DNA of 64,000 bases from Streptomyces sp. SPB162. Lineage in GTDB: Bacteria > Actinomycetota > Actinomycetes > Streptomycetales > Streptomycetaceae. A program made the position numbers and the translations under genes. The stretch spans positions 2,702,501 to 2,766,500 of the forward strand of contig NZ_JAQFII010000001.1 of the NCBI RefSeq assembly GCF_029504575.1. Reading direction: 5' to 3'. Shown here piece by piece: positions 17,637 to 26,149 of this stretch. Every line of letters starts with the position of its first letter. Within the stretch, counting starts at the first letter, position 1. The notes beneath the pieces were generated by a model. That model saw only the letters and a program-made list of their open reading frames with translations. It made no database searches and was not told the DNA's origin.

Positions 17637-18869
17637 ATGACGACCGAAGTGCGGACGCTCCAGGCGGAGCAGTGGGACGACTGGTACGGGAAGCTGGAGC
17701 GGGCCTTCGGGGGCCCGCCGGAGTCCCGGGAGGAACGCGCGCTGTGGCGGGAGCTGACCGAGTGCGAACGGTCGCTCGCGGTCTGGGACGGGGACGAGGT
17801 CGTCGGCACCGCGGGGGCGTTCTCGTTCCGGTTGTCGGTACCGGGCGGCGCGCTCGTGCCGGCGGCCGGCGTGACGATGGTGAGCGTGCAGCCGACGCAT
17901 CGCCGGCGCGGGGTGCTGACGTCGATGATGCGCAGGCAGCTGGACGATGTGCGCGTGGCGGGCGAGTCGCTGGCGGTCCTCACCGCCTCGGAGCCGGCGA
18001 TCTACGGCCGCTTCGGGTACGGGCTGGCCACGGAGCAGGTGCGGCTGGAGATCGACACCACCCGCGTCCGGCTCGGCCTGCCGGCCGGGACCGACCGGGT
18101 GCGGCTGCGGATCGTGTCGCCCGCCGCGGCGCGGGAGGCGTGCGAGGCGGTCTACGCGCAGCGGGTCGCCGCCAGGCCGGGCATGCTCGCCCGGCAACCG
18201 GGCTGGGAGCAAATGCCGTTGCTCGACCCGAAGTCGATGCGGGACGGCGCGGGTGAACTGCTGTGCGTGCTCGCCGAGGTCGACGGTGAGGTCCGCGGGT
18301 ACGCGCGGTACGGGGTGAAGCCGATCTGGGGCGCGGCGACCGGGCCCGACGGCGCGGTACTGGTGCGTGACGTCGAGGCGCTCGACCCGGCGGCGTACGC
18401 CGCGCTGTGGAACTTCCTGTTCGGCCTCGATCTGACGTCCTCCGTACGGATCCGCAGCCGGCCCGCCGACGACCCGGTGCTCCACCTGATCTCCGACATC
18501 CGCCGGTGCGGTGTCGGGATCCGCGACGGGCTGTTCCTGCGGACGGTGGACGTCGGGGCGGCGCTGGAGGCGCGTACGTACGCGGCGCCGGTGGACGTGG
18601 TGCTCGACGTCGAGGACGCGTTCTGTCCCTGGAACACCGGGCGCTGGCGGCTGGCGGGGGACGCGAAGGGCGCGACGTGCGCGCGGACCACGGACCCGGC
18701 GGATCTGGCGCTCTCGGCGCGGGAGTTGGGGACCGCGTACCTGGGCGGCTTCTCACTGAGCGCGCTGGCGGCGGCGGGGCGGGTCGAGGAGTTGCGCGCG
18801 GGGGCGCTTGCCGAGGCTTCGGCAGCTTTCGGGAGCGACGTCCGGCCCTGGCTGCCGCACGGGTTCTGA
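17637..18869 (+). CDS. GNAT acetyltransferase of the Eis family
   Basis: 410 residues, matching the three-domain Eis fold: an N-terminal GNAT domain, a second GNAT-like domain and a C-terminal sterol-carrier-like domain. The acetyl-CoA loop is visible as VQPTHRRRGVLTSMM (about residues 83-97), and FGYGLAT follows as in other Eis proteins. The C-terminal residue is Phe, the free terminal carboxylate that acts as catalytic base in characterised Eis enzymes. Relatives acetylate amines of aminoglycosides or lysines of proteins; the substrate here is unknown. It is convergent with the DNA glycosylase, 13 bp apart. Confidence 0.88.
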   Translation: MTTEVRTLQAEQWDDWYGKLERAFGGPPESREERALWRELTECERSLAVWDGDEVVGTAGAFSFRLSVPGGALVPAAGVTMVSVQPTHRRRGVLTSMMRRQLDDVRVAGESLAVLTASEPAIYGRFGYGLATEQVRLEIDTTRVRLGLPAGTDRVRLRIVSPAAAREACEAVYAQRVAARPGMLARQPGWEQMPLLDPKSMRDGAGELLCVLAEVDGEVRGYARYGVKPIWGAATGPDGAVLVRDVEALDPAAYAALWNFLFGLDLTSSVRIRSRPADDPVLHLISDIRRCGVGIRDGLFLRTVDVGAALEARTYAAPVDVVLDVEDAFCPWNTGRWRLAGDAKGATCARTTDPADLALSARELGTAYLGGFSLSALAAAGRVEELRAGALAEASAAFGSDVRPWLPHGF

Positions 18870-18882
18870 GGTCGGGTGGGTG

Positions 18883-19704
18883 CTACCCGGCGGCCGGCCG
18901 GCGCTGGCAGCGGGGGCACCAGAAGAGGTTTCTCGCTGCCAGGCCCGCCGTGCGGATCTCGTCCGCGCAGATGAGGCAGGGCTGCCCGGTGCGGCGGTAG
19001 ACGTAGACCTCGCCGCCGTGGTCGTCCTGGCGCGGCGGGCGGCCCATGGCCTCCGGCTCGTGCTCGGGGCGGACGGTGTCGATGCGGTTGTTGCGGACTC
19101 CCTCGCGCATGAGGGCGGCCAGGTCGGCCCATATCGCGTCCCACTGGGCGCGGCTGAGATCGCGGCCCGGCAGGTACGGGTCGATGCCGTGCCGGAAGAG
19201 GACTTCGGCCCGGTAGACGTTGCCTACGCCCGCGATGACCGTCTGGTCCATCAGGAGCGCCGCGATGGTGGTGCGGCTGCGGGCGATGCGGCCCCACGCG
19301 GCCGCCGGGTCGTCCGCCGGGCGCAGCGGGTCCGGGCCGAGGCGGGCGTGTATCGCGCCCTTCTCGCCGTCGGTGATCAGCGCGCAGGTGGTGGGGCCGC
19401 GCAGATCGGCGTACGCGTCGGGGTGGGCGAGCCGCAGCCGGACGGTGTCGGTGGGCGGCGGGGCCTTGCCGTCGCCGAAGCCGAGTTTGCCGAACAGGCC
19501 CAGGTGGATGTGGACCCAGCCCACCTGGTCGAAGCCGAGGAACAGGTGTTTGCCGTGGGCGTCGACACGGTCGAGGACCATGCCGTCCAGCAGGGCGGCG
19601 CTGTCGGAGAACTTGCCCTGGGGGCTGCTCGCCCGCACGGGACGGCCGCCGAACCTCGCGAAGTGGTCGGCGGCCAGCCGGTGGATCGTGTGCCCTTCGG
19701 GCAT
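18883..19704 (-). CDS. nei: Fpg/Nei-family DNA glycosylase/AP lyase
   Basis: 273 residues. The ATG giving MPEGHTIH is chosen because the mature N-terminal Pro2 is the catalytic nucleophile and Glu3 is conserved; the reading frame extends upstream but without family similarity. The C-terminal zinc finger CLICADE...WCPRC (four Cys) and the helix-two-turns-helix GVGNVYRAEVLF are intact. MPEGHT rather than MPELPE points to the Nei (endonuclease VIII) branch, which removes oxidised pyrimidines. It may be cotranscribed with rpiB, whose stop is 7 bp upstream. Confidence 0.92.
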   Translation of the reverse strand: MPEGHTIHRLAADHFARFGGRPVRASSPQGKFSDSAALLDGMVLDRVDAHGKHLFLGFDQVGWVHIHLGLFGKLGFGDGKAPPPTDTVRLRLAHPDAYADLRGPTTCALITDGEKGAIHARLGPDPLRPADDPAAAWGRIARSRTTIAALLMDQTVIAGVGNVYRAEVLFRHGIDPYLPGRDLSRAQWDAIWADLAALMREGVRNNRIDTVRPEHEPEAMGRPPRQDDHGGEVYVYRRTGQPCLICADEIRTAGLAARNLFWCPRCQRRPAAG

Positions 19705-19711
19705 CGTGCGG

Positions 19712-20197
19712 TCAGCCCTGCGGGTGGTGGGCCGGGATCGCGGGGAGCTCGCCGGTGTTCTCGTACGCGGTGAGCATGTCGATGCGGCGGGTGTGCCGCT
19801 CCTCACCGGAGTACGGGGTGGCGAGGAAGATCTCGACGAACTTGGTCGCCTCTTCCTCGGTGTGCATCCGGCCGCCGATGCTGATCACGTTGGCGTCGTT
19901 GTGCTCGCGGCCGAGGGCCGCGGTCTGCTCGCTCCAGGCGAGCGCGGCGCGGACGCCCTTGACCTTGTTCGCGGCGATCTGCTCGCCGTTGCCGGAGCCA
20001 CCGATGACGATGCCGAGGCTGCCGGGGTCGGCGGCGGTCCTCTCCGCGGCACGCAGGCAGAACGGCGGGTAGTCGTCCTGGGCGTCATAGATGAGCGGAC
20101 CGCAGTCCGTCACCTCGTGGTTGTTGGCCTTGAGCCACTCCACGAGGTGGTTCTTGAGTTCGAAGCCGGCATGGTCGGAGCCGAGATACACGCGCAT
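19712..20197 (-). CDS. rpiB: Ribose-5-phosphate isomerase B
   Basis: 161 residues from the ATG encoding MRVYLGSDHAGFELK; upstream residues in frame do not fit the family. Interconverts ribose-5-phosphate and ribulose-5-phosphate in the pentose phosphate pathway. The phosphate-binding and catalytic loop GGSGNGEQIAANK is intact; its Glu is the catalytic base in mycobacterial-type RpiB, and DYPPFC carries a Cys at the other subtype's catalytic region. The HTRRIDML segment near the C-terminus is also conserved. It probably forms an operon with the downstream nei gene (7 bp gap). Confidence 0.95.
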   Translation of the reverse strand: MRVYLGSDHAGFELKNHLVEWLKANNHEVTDCGPLIYDAQDDYPPFCLRAAERTAADPGSLGIVIGGSGNGEQIAANKVKGVRAALAWSEQTAALGREHNDANVISIGGRMHTEEEATKFVEIFLATPYSGEERHTRRIDMLTAYENTGELPAIPAHHPQG

Positions 20198-20335
20198 ACG
20201 CACGAGTGTGGCATGTCCGAAGGCGGGCAAAGGCCAGGGGGGCATCGGGCGCGCTTGAGGGTTATTTGAGGTTAAAACAACGAATTGGCCTCAGCTGTTC
20301 CGTAAGTGGTCGTTCTGGGTATTGGATGCGACCCC

Positions 20336-21781
20336 ATGAGCTCACTTCCCCCCTCAGTTGTGACCGATCCGCCCCAGCAGGACGACCCCGCTCCACAGCA
20401 GTCCTCCGGCCTCCAGGCCGGACTCAAGAACCGCCACCTGTCGATGATCGCGATCGGCGGTGTGATCGGCGCCGGCCTGTTCGTCGGCTCCGGCTCCGGT
20501 ATCGCGGCGGCGGGCCCCGGCATCCTGCTCTCGTACGCCCTCGTCGGCACGATGGTCGTGTTCGTCATGCGGATGCTGGGCGAGATGGCGGTCGCCAACC
20601 CCACGTCCGGCTCGTTCTCCGCCTACGCGGACCGGGCGCTCGGCCGCTGGGCCGGGTTCTCCATCGGCTGGCTCTACTGGTTCTTCTGGGTCGTGGTGCT
20701 GGCGGTCGAGGCGACGGCCGGTGCGACGATCCTGCACGGCTGGGTGTCCGCGGTCCCGCAGTGGGCCTGGGCGCTGATCGTGATGGCCGTGCTGACCGCG
20801 ACCAACCTGGTCTCCGTCGGCTCCTACGGCGAGTTCGAGTTCTGGTTCGCCGGAATCAAGGTCGTCGCCATCGCCGCGTTCATCGTCCTCGGCGGGCTCG
20901 CCGCCTTCGGCGTCCTGCCGGGCTCGGACCACGAAGCGGTCGGCATGGCCAACCTCACCGGACACGGCGGCTTCCTGCCGAACGGGCCCGGCGCGATCCT
21001 CACCGGTGTGCTGATGGTGGTGTTCTCGTTCATGGGCAGCGAGATCGTCACCCTCGCGGCGGGCGAATCGCAGAACCCGCGCAAGGCGATCACCAAGGCG
21101 ACCAACAGCGTGATCTGGCGCGTCGGCGTCTTCTACCTGGGCTCGATCCTCATCGTCGTGTCCCTGCTGAAGTGGGACGACCCGGCGATCGTCAAGAAGG
21201 GCTCGTACGTCGCGGCCCTGGACTCGATAGGCATCGCGCACGCCGGGCAGATCATGAACGTCATCGTGTTGACGGCCGTGCTGTCCTGCCTCAACTCCGG
21301 CCTGTACACCGCATCCCGGATGGCCTTCTCGCTCGGGCGGCGCGGTGACGCGCCGGCGCGGTTCGCGCAGACCAGCAAGGGCGGCGTGCCGCGCAACGCG
21401 ATTCTGGGCTCCGTCCTGTTCGGCTTCGTGGCCGTCTTCTTCAACTACGAGTGGCCGGACACCGTCTTCAAGTTCCTGCTCAACTCGTCCGGCGCGGTCG
21501 CGCTCTTCGTCTGGCTGGTCATCTGCTTCTCGCAGCTGAGGATGCGCCGGATCATCGAGCGGGAGGAACCGGAGAAGCTCATCGTGCGGATGTGGCTCTT
21601 CCCGTACCTGACGTGGGCGACGATCGGCATGATCTCGTTCGTGCTCGTCTACATGCTCACCGACAAGGACGGCCGGCCGCAGGTGTTGCTGTCGCTGCTG
21701 GTGGCCGCCGTGGTCATCGCGATCTCGCTGGTCCGTGAGCGGATCGGGAACGGCCGCCGGGACGCCGTCACCCGGTCGTAG
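20336..21781 (+). CDS. Amino-acid permease, APC superfamily (GabP/AnsP-type)
   Basis: 481 residues with about 12 transmembrane helices. The N-terminal signature AIGGVIGAGLFVGSG after LKNRHLSM is typical of the amino-acid transporter family that includes GABA, asparagine and aromatic permeases. The ATG at 20336 is preferred over an upstream in-frame one because the family N-terminus is a short hydrophilic tail. It is divergent from rpiB (138 bp). A close paralogue lies at 22783-24174. Substrate cannot be told from sequence. Confidence 0.9.
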   Translation: MSSLPPSVVTDPPQQDDPAPQQSSGLQAGLKNRHLSMIAIGGVIGAGLFVGSGSGIAAAGPGILLSYALVGTMVVFVMRMLGEMAVANPTSGSFSAYADRALGRWAGFSIGWLYWFFWVVVLAVEATAGATILHGWVSAVPQWAWALIVMAVLTATNLVSVGSYGEFEFWFAGIKVVAIAAFIVLGGLAAFGVLPGSDHEAVGMANLTGHGGFLPNGPGAILTGVLMVVFSFMGSEIVTLAAGESQNPRKAITKATNSVIWRVGVFYLGSILIVVSLLKWDDPAIVKKGSYVAALDSIGIAHAGQIMNVIVLTAVLSCLNSGLYTASRMAFSLGRRGDAPARFAQTSKGGVPRNAILGSVLFGFVAVFFNYEWPDTVFKFLLNSSGAVALFVWLVICFSQLRMRRIIEREEPEKLIVRMWLFPYLTWATIGMISFVLVYMLTDKDGRPQVLLSLLVAAVVIAISLVRERIGNGRRDAVTRS

Positions 21782-21800
21782 TCCCCACGCGGATACGACG

Positions 21801-21831
21801 GCGGCCCGGTCCCCCCGAGGGGCCGGGCCGC
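21801..21831. terminator. Terminator between convergent permease and bioY
   Basis: Hairpin with 13 paired bases and one bulged T (21801-21814 and 21819-21831), between converging genes. Confidence 0.7.
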
Positions 21832-21850
21832 TTTCCGTACCGCGGGGCCG

Positions 21851-22453
21851 TCAGCCCTTGCGGTTCACCAGCTGCCAGGCGGCGGGCAGCACGCCCATGG
21901 CGAGCGCGGCCTTCAGCGCGTCGCCGAGCAGGTACGGCGTCAGGCCGAGCGAGACGGCCTTGCCGAGGGAGAGGTGCGCGGCCAGCGCCAGGTACGGCAC
22001 CCCGACCGCGTAGATGATCACGCTGCCGACCACCATGGCGCCGGCCGTCCGCAGCACGGTGCGGTCCGCGCCGCGACGGGCGAGCGCGCCGACGGCGGCC
22101 GAGGCGAGCAGCATCCCGAGGATGTAGCCGAAGCTCGGCATGGACGAGCCCGACGAGCCCTCCGCGAACCACGGCATGCCGGCGACGCCCGCGACGGCGT
22201 AGAGCGCCAGGGCCGCGAAGCCGCGGCGGGCGCCGAGCGCCGTGCCGACCAGCAGCGCGGCGAAGGTCTGACCGGTGACCGGGACCGGGGAGCCGGGAAC
22301 CGGCACCGACAGCTGCGCGGCCAGGCCGGTGAGCGCGGCGCCGCCGAGCACCAGGGCCACGTCCCGCACTCGGGCGCGGGCGGCGGAGGAGGCGGGGAGC
22401 AGGTCGGCGAGGACCGTGCCGGTCCGGGTGTCTGAGACAGCAGCGGTGCTCAT
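21851..22453 (-). CDS. bioY: Biotin transporter BioY (ECF S component)
   Basis: 200 residues with six hydrophobic helices. The family signature PVPGSPVPVTGQTFAALL is at about residues 50-67, followed by GALARRG-type loops and a YALGVPYLA-like segment. BioY binds biotin as the substrate component of an energy-coupling factor transporter. No bioM or bioN genes are adjacent, so it would work alone or with a shared ECF module. I saw no BirA or BioQ operator upstream. Confidence 0.93.
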   Translation of the reverse strand: MSTAAVSDTRTGTVLADLLPASSAARARVRDVALVLGGAALTGLAAQLSVPVPGSPVPVTGQTFAALLVGTALGARRGFAALALYAVAGVAGMPWFAEGSSGSSMPSFGYILGMLLASAAVGALARRGADRTVLRTAGAMVVGSVIIYAVGVPYLALAAHLSLGKAVSLGLTPYLLGDALKAALAMGVLPAAWQLVNRKG

Positions 22454-22782
22454 CGGTACTCCGTGGGTGAAGAGGGCGGGGTTCTTGAAGGTGACGCCGC
22501 GACGCTAACGCAGCGGACAACCCAAGATCACCGTCGGCAGACGACAAAGGCACGCCCGACGTCTTGGAGAGTTCCCTGCACGCCCAGCCTCCGCCGCCGC
22601 GCTTGCGTTTCGCTTGTTTCAGCAGGTCACGTGATGCTCGTCACGGTAGAGCCACGACACCGCGTCCGGCGCGGACCGGTTTTGCCGAGTGCGGCCGGGC
22701 ATGGGGACACTGTGGGGTCCCACCAAATCCTTCCGGCTCTTCCTCCGTCCCCCTCCCCCGATCCTGTGAGAGTTCGAGCGCC
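22454..22782. other. Intergenic region between divergent bioY and a permease gene
   Basis: 329 bases presumed to hold two divergent promoters. No clear operator, riboswitch or gene was seen. Confidence 0.4.
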
Positions 22783-24174
22783 ATGCCTGATGCACCGCCC
22801 CCCGCCGAGCCGTTGTCGGCAGGGCTGAAGCAGCGCCACCTGACCATGCTCGGCCTGGGCGGGGTGATCGGTGCGGGGCTCTTCGTCGGCTCGGGCGCCG
22901 GGATCGCGGTCGCGGGGCCGGGGATCGTCGTCTCGTATCTGATCGCGGGTCTGCTGGCGATGCTGGTGATGCGGATGCTCGGCGAGATGTCGGCCGCGAT
23001 GCCCGCCTCCGGTTCCTTCTCGGTGCACGCGGAACGGGCCTTCGGCCGCTGGGCCGGTTTCACCGTCGGCTGGCTGTACTGGCTGCTGCTGGTCGTGGTG
23101 CTGGCGGTGGAGGCGACCGGCGCGGCGAAGATCGCGAACGGCTGGCTGCCGTCGGTGCCGACCTGGGCGTGGGTGCTGCTGTTCATGGTGGTCTTCACCG
23201 CCGCCAACCTCGCCGCCGTGGGCAACTTCGGCGAGTTCGAGTTCTGGTTCGCGGCGCTCAAGATCGGCGCGATCGTGCTCTTCCTGGTGCTGGGTCTGCT
23301 GGCGGTCTTCGGGCTGCTGCCCGACACCGAGCCGGTGGGCCTGGCCAACCTCACCGGCCGTGGCGGCTTCCTGCCCGCCGGCTGGGACGGCGTGGTCTCC
23401 GGTGTGCTCGCGGTCGTCTTCGCCTTCGGCGGGCTGGAGGTCGTGACCATCGCGGCGGCGGAGTCGGACGATCCGGCGCGCGCCGTGGGGCGCGCGGTGC
23501 GCAGCGCGGTGTGGCGGATCCTGCTCTTCTACGTGGGCTCGATGCTCGTCATCGTGACCCTGCTGCCGTGGGACACCGTCGTCCCCGGGCGGAGCCCGTA
23601 CGTCGCGGTGCTGGACCGGATCGGCATTCCCGGGGCGGCGCAGATCATGAACATCGTGGTGTTCGTCGCGCTGCTGTCGGCACTCAACGCCAATCTGTAC
23701 GGCTCGTCGCGCATGGCCTTCTCGCTCGCCGAGCGCGGTGAGGCGCCGGCCGCGCTGACGAGGATCTCGCGCGGCGGGGTGCCGCGCCTGGCGGTGCTGG
23801 CGTCCGTCGCGTTCGGGTTCGTGTCGGTGCTGCTGAACCTGGAGTGGCCGGACTCGGTCTTCCAGTACCTGCTCAACGCGGTCGGTGCGGTGCTGCTCGT
23901 GGTGTGGAGCCTGATCGCCGCCTCGCAACTGCGGCTCCGGCGGCGGCTGGAACGCGAGGCGCCGGGGGCGCTCAACCTGCGGATGTGGTGCTTCCCGTGG
24001 CTGAGCTGGGCGGCCCTGGCGGGGATGGCCGCGGTCCTGGTGCTGATGCTGACGGACGAGACGGCGCGCCCGCAGGTGCTGTGGTCGGCGGGGGCGACGG
24101 GCGTGGTGCTCGCGGTGGCGCTCGGCCGGGAGTGGCGGGGGCGCCGGGCCGGCGCGGAGGGCGCCGGACGGTAG
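22783..24174 (+). CDS. Amino-acid permease, APC superfamily (paralogue)
   Basis: 463 residues, about 12 helices, with the same GLGGVIGAGLFVGSG signature after LKQRHLTM as the permease at 20336-21781. The two align along their length, for example around FWFA, GFLP and PDSVFQYLLN. The ATG at 22783 is preferred: the 73 codons upstream in frame are Arg/Pro-rich and unlike the family. The two paralogues flank bioY. A tandem duplication later separated by bioY, or two related but older genes, are both possible. The substrate is unknown. Confidence 0.9.
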   Translation: MPDAPPPAEPLSAGLKQRHLTMLGLGGVIGAGLFVGSGAGIAVAGPGIVVSYLIAGLLAMLVMRMLGEMSAAMPASGSFSVHAERAFGRWAGFTVGWLYWLLLVVVLAVEATGAAKIANGWLPSVPTWAWVLLFMVVFTAANLAAVGNFGEFEFWFAALKIGAIVLFLVLGLLAVFGLLPDTEPVGLANLTGRGGFLPAGWDGVVSGVLAVVFAFGGLEVVTIAAAESDDPARAVGRAVRSAVWRILLFYVGSMLVIVTLLPWDTVVPGRSPYVAVLDRIGIPGAAQIMNIVVFVALLSALNANLYGSSRMAFSLAERGEAPAALTRISRGGVPRLAVLASVAFGFVSVLLNLEWPDSVFQYLLNAVGAVLLVVWSLIAASQLRLRRRLEREAPGALNLRMWCFPWLSWAALAGMAAVLVLMLTDETARPQVLWSAGATGVVLAVALGREWRGRRAGAEGAGR

Positions 24175-24214
24175 GGGCGCCGGAGCTGCGGACCCTTCTG
24201 CTGCTAGCGTGCAA

Positions 24215-24231
24215 TTGCATATGACTTGCAA
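24215..24231. promoter_or_regulatory. Nur box in the sodF promoter
   Basis: TTGCAT-ATGAC-TTGCAA fits the 6-5-6 TTGCAA inverted-repeat pattern described for the nickel regulator Nur in Streptomyces. It is 28 bp upstream of the sodF start, an ideal repressor position. Confidence 0.7.
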
Positions 24232-24258
24232 TAAGCTAGCGGCCGGAGGAACTCGCGC

Positions 24259-24900
24259 ATGCCCACGTACACGCTTCCTGAACTGCCCTACGACTACGCC
24301 TCGCTGGAGCCCGTGATCAGCGGCGAGATCATCGAACTGCACCACGACAAGCACCACGCGGCGTACGTGAAGGGGGCGAACGACACCCTCGATCAGCTCG
24401 CCGAGGCGCGCGACAAGGAGCAGTGGGGAGGTATCAACGGGCTCGAGAAGAGCCTGGCCTTCCATCTCTCCGGCCACATCCTGCACAGCATCTACTGGTC
24501 GAACATGTCGGGCGACGGCGGCGGCGAGCCGCTGGAGAAGGACGGCACGGGGCAGCTCGCGGACGCCCTCGCCGAGAACTTCGGCGGCTTCGACCGCTTC
24601 CGGTCCCAGCTCTCCAAGGCCGCGGCCACCACGCAGGGGTCCGGCTGGGGCGTGCTGGCGTACGAGCCGCTCAGCGAGCGGCTGATCGTCGAGCAGATCT
24701 ACGACCACCAGGGGAACGTCGGCCAGGGCAGCGTTCCGCTGCTCGTCTTCGACGCCTGGGAGCACGCGTTCTACCTTCAGTACCGCAACCAGAAGGTCGA
24801 CTTCGTCGAGGCGATGTGGCGCGTCGTGAACTGGCAGGACGTCCAGGCCCGGTACGCCGCCGCCAAGGAGCGCACCAGCGGGCTGTTGCTCGCTCCGTAG
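24259..24900 (+). CDS. sodF: Iron (Fe/Mn-family) superoxide dismutase
   Basis: 213 residues, cytoplasmic enzyme that converts superoxide to oxygen and hydrogen peroxide. Metal ligands are visible: His28 in LHHDKHH, His76 in LHSIYWSN, and Asp plus His in [17 protein letters not shown] ribosome-binding site precedes the ATG. In Streptomyces the iron enzyme is made when nickel is scarce, because nickel-loaded Nur represses sodF while the nickel enzyme SodN is used. The Nur-box match at 24215-24231 supports the same logic here. Confidence 0.96.
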   Translation: MPTYTLPELPYDYASLEPVISGEIIELHHDKHHAAYVKGANDTLDQLAEARDKEQWGGINGLEKSLAFHLSGHILHSIYWSNMSGDGGGEPLEKDGTGQLADALAENFGGFDRFRSQLSKAAATTQGSGWGVLAYEPLSERLIVEQIYDHQGNVGQGSVPLLVFDAWEHAFYLQYRNQKVDFVEAMWRVVNWQDVQARYAAAKERTSGLLLAP

Positions 24901-24915
24901 CGCGCCCCGAAAGCC

Positions 24916-24952
24916 GAAGGCCCCCGCGCGGTGGTGTCGCGCGGGGGCCTTC
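24916..24952 (+). terminator. Terminator of sodF
   Basis: Perfect 15-bp arms (24916-24930 and 24938-24952), 15 bp past the sodF stop. Confidence 0.75.
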
Positions 24953-24974
24953 GCCCTCTCCTGCCGACCGGCGG

Positions 24975-25361
24975 TCAGCGGGGTTCGATGAGGTCCCAGC
25001 GGTTGCCGTACAGATCCTGGAAGACCACGACCGAACCGTACGCCTCGTGCCGGGGCTCCTCCTCGAAGACGACCCCGGCGGCGACCATGTGCTTGTAGTC
25101 GCGGTCGAAGTCGTCGGTGTTCAGGAAGTGCCCGACCCGGCCGCCGGTCTGGCCGCCGATCCGCGCCTCCTGCTCCGCGGTGGAGGCACGCGCCAGCAGC
25201 AGTCCCGTCTGCGGCGACCCCGCGGGCGCGACGACGACCCAGCGGCTGCCGTCGTCGCGCGCGGTGTCCTCGCGCAGTTCGAAACGGAGAGCGCCCGTGT
25301 AGAAGGCGATGGCCTCGTCGTAGTCGCGGACGACGAGGGTCACCAGTCCGAGGTGCGGCAT
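24975..25361 (-). CDS. VOC/glyoxalase-fold protein
   Basis: 128 residues, one vicinal-oxygen-chelate domain with two beta-alpha-beta-beta-beta modules. VTLVVRDYDEAIAFYTGALRFEL opens the first module and VVFQDLYGNRWDLIEPR closes the second; the final Glu of DLIEPR is a usual metal ligand. The enzyme activity cannot be told from sequence: members include glyoxalases, dioxygenases and resistance proteins. Its start codon overlaps the stop of the upstream nitroreductase-like gene by one base, so the two are translationally coupled. Confidence 0.88.
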   Translation of the reverse strand: MPHLGLVTLVVRDYDEAIAFYTGALRFELREDTARDDGSRWVVVAPAGSPQTGLLLARASTAEQEARIGGQTGGRVGHFLNTDDFDRDYKHMVAAGVVFEEEPRHEAYGSVVVFQDLYGNRWDLIEPR

Positions 25362-25999
25362 CAGTCGAAGATCGGCCCGGCGGTCCGGGAGCGCTTGATC
25401 TCGTAGAAACCGGGAGTGGAGGCCACCAGCAGGGTGCCGTCCCAGAGGCGGGCCGCGGCCTCGCCCTTGGGGGCGGGGGTGACGACCGGGCCGAAGAAAG
25501 CGACCTGCTCGCCGTCGGCGCCGGGAACCGCGATGACCGGGGTGCCGACGTCCTGGCCGACCTTCTCGATGCCTTCCTTGTGGGAGGCGCGCACCTCAGC
25601 GTCGTAGGTGTCCTGGTCGGCGTAGTCGATCAGCTCGGGCGGCAGGCCCGCGTCCTCCAGCGCGCCGACGATCGCCTCGAGGGTCGGGCCCTCGCCACGG
25701 TTGTGGAAGCGCGTGCCGAGCGCGGTGTAGAGCTTCCCGACGACCTCGTCACCGTACTTCTGCTGGGCCGCGACGACCACCCGCACCGGTCGCCAGCCCT
25801 TCGGGCCGAGCAGCTCGCGGTACTGCTCGGGCAGCTCGTCGACCTTCGGCTCATTGAGCACGGCGAGGCTCATGACGTGCCAGTGGACCTCGACCGGCCG
25901 CACCTTCTCGACCTCCAGCATCCAGCGCGAGGTCATCCACGCCCAGGGGCACAGCGGGTCGAACCAGAAGTCGACGGGGGTCTTCTCTGCTGTGGTCAC
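25361..25999 (-). CDS. DsbA-family mycothiol-dependent nitroreductase-like protein
   Basis: 212 residues with a thioredoxin fold carrying an alpha-helical insertion. The active site FWFDPLCPWAW places a single Cys before Pro-Trp-Ala-Trp, as in the mycobacterial mycothiol-dependent nitroreductase Rv2466c, where the motif is CPWC. Here the second Cys is replaced by Ala, so a monothiol mechanism is likely if it is active. The cis-Pro segment GTPVIAVPG is intact. Cytoplasmic, with no signal peptide. It overlaps the downstream VOC gene by one base. Confidence 0.85.
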   Translation of the reverse strand: MTTAEKTPVDFWFDPLCPWAWMTSRWMLEVEKVRPVEVHWHVMSLAVLNEPKVDELPEQYRELLGPKGWRPVRVVVAAQQKYGDEVVGKLYTALGTRFHNRGEGPTLEAIVGALEDAGLPPELIDYADQDTYDAEVRASHKEGIEKVGQDVGTPVIAVPGADGEQVAFFGPVVTPAPKGEAAARLWDGTLLVASTPGFYEIKRSRTAGPIFD

Positions 26000-26149
26000 T
26001 TCAACTTCTCCTCAGGAACGGGGCAACACGGCATGGGACCGCTCGTACCTCGGAAACCTCGGGATCGAGGGCCGCATTCCCGCCTGTCGTCCATTGGTGC
26101 GGCGTGGGAGTATGCGAATCGATCGACGATGCTGACAAAGGAGTCATCA

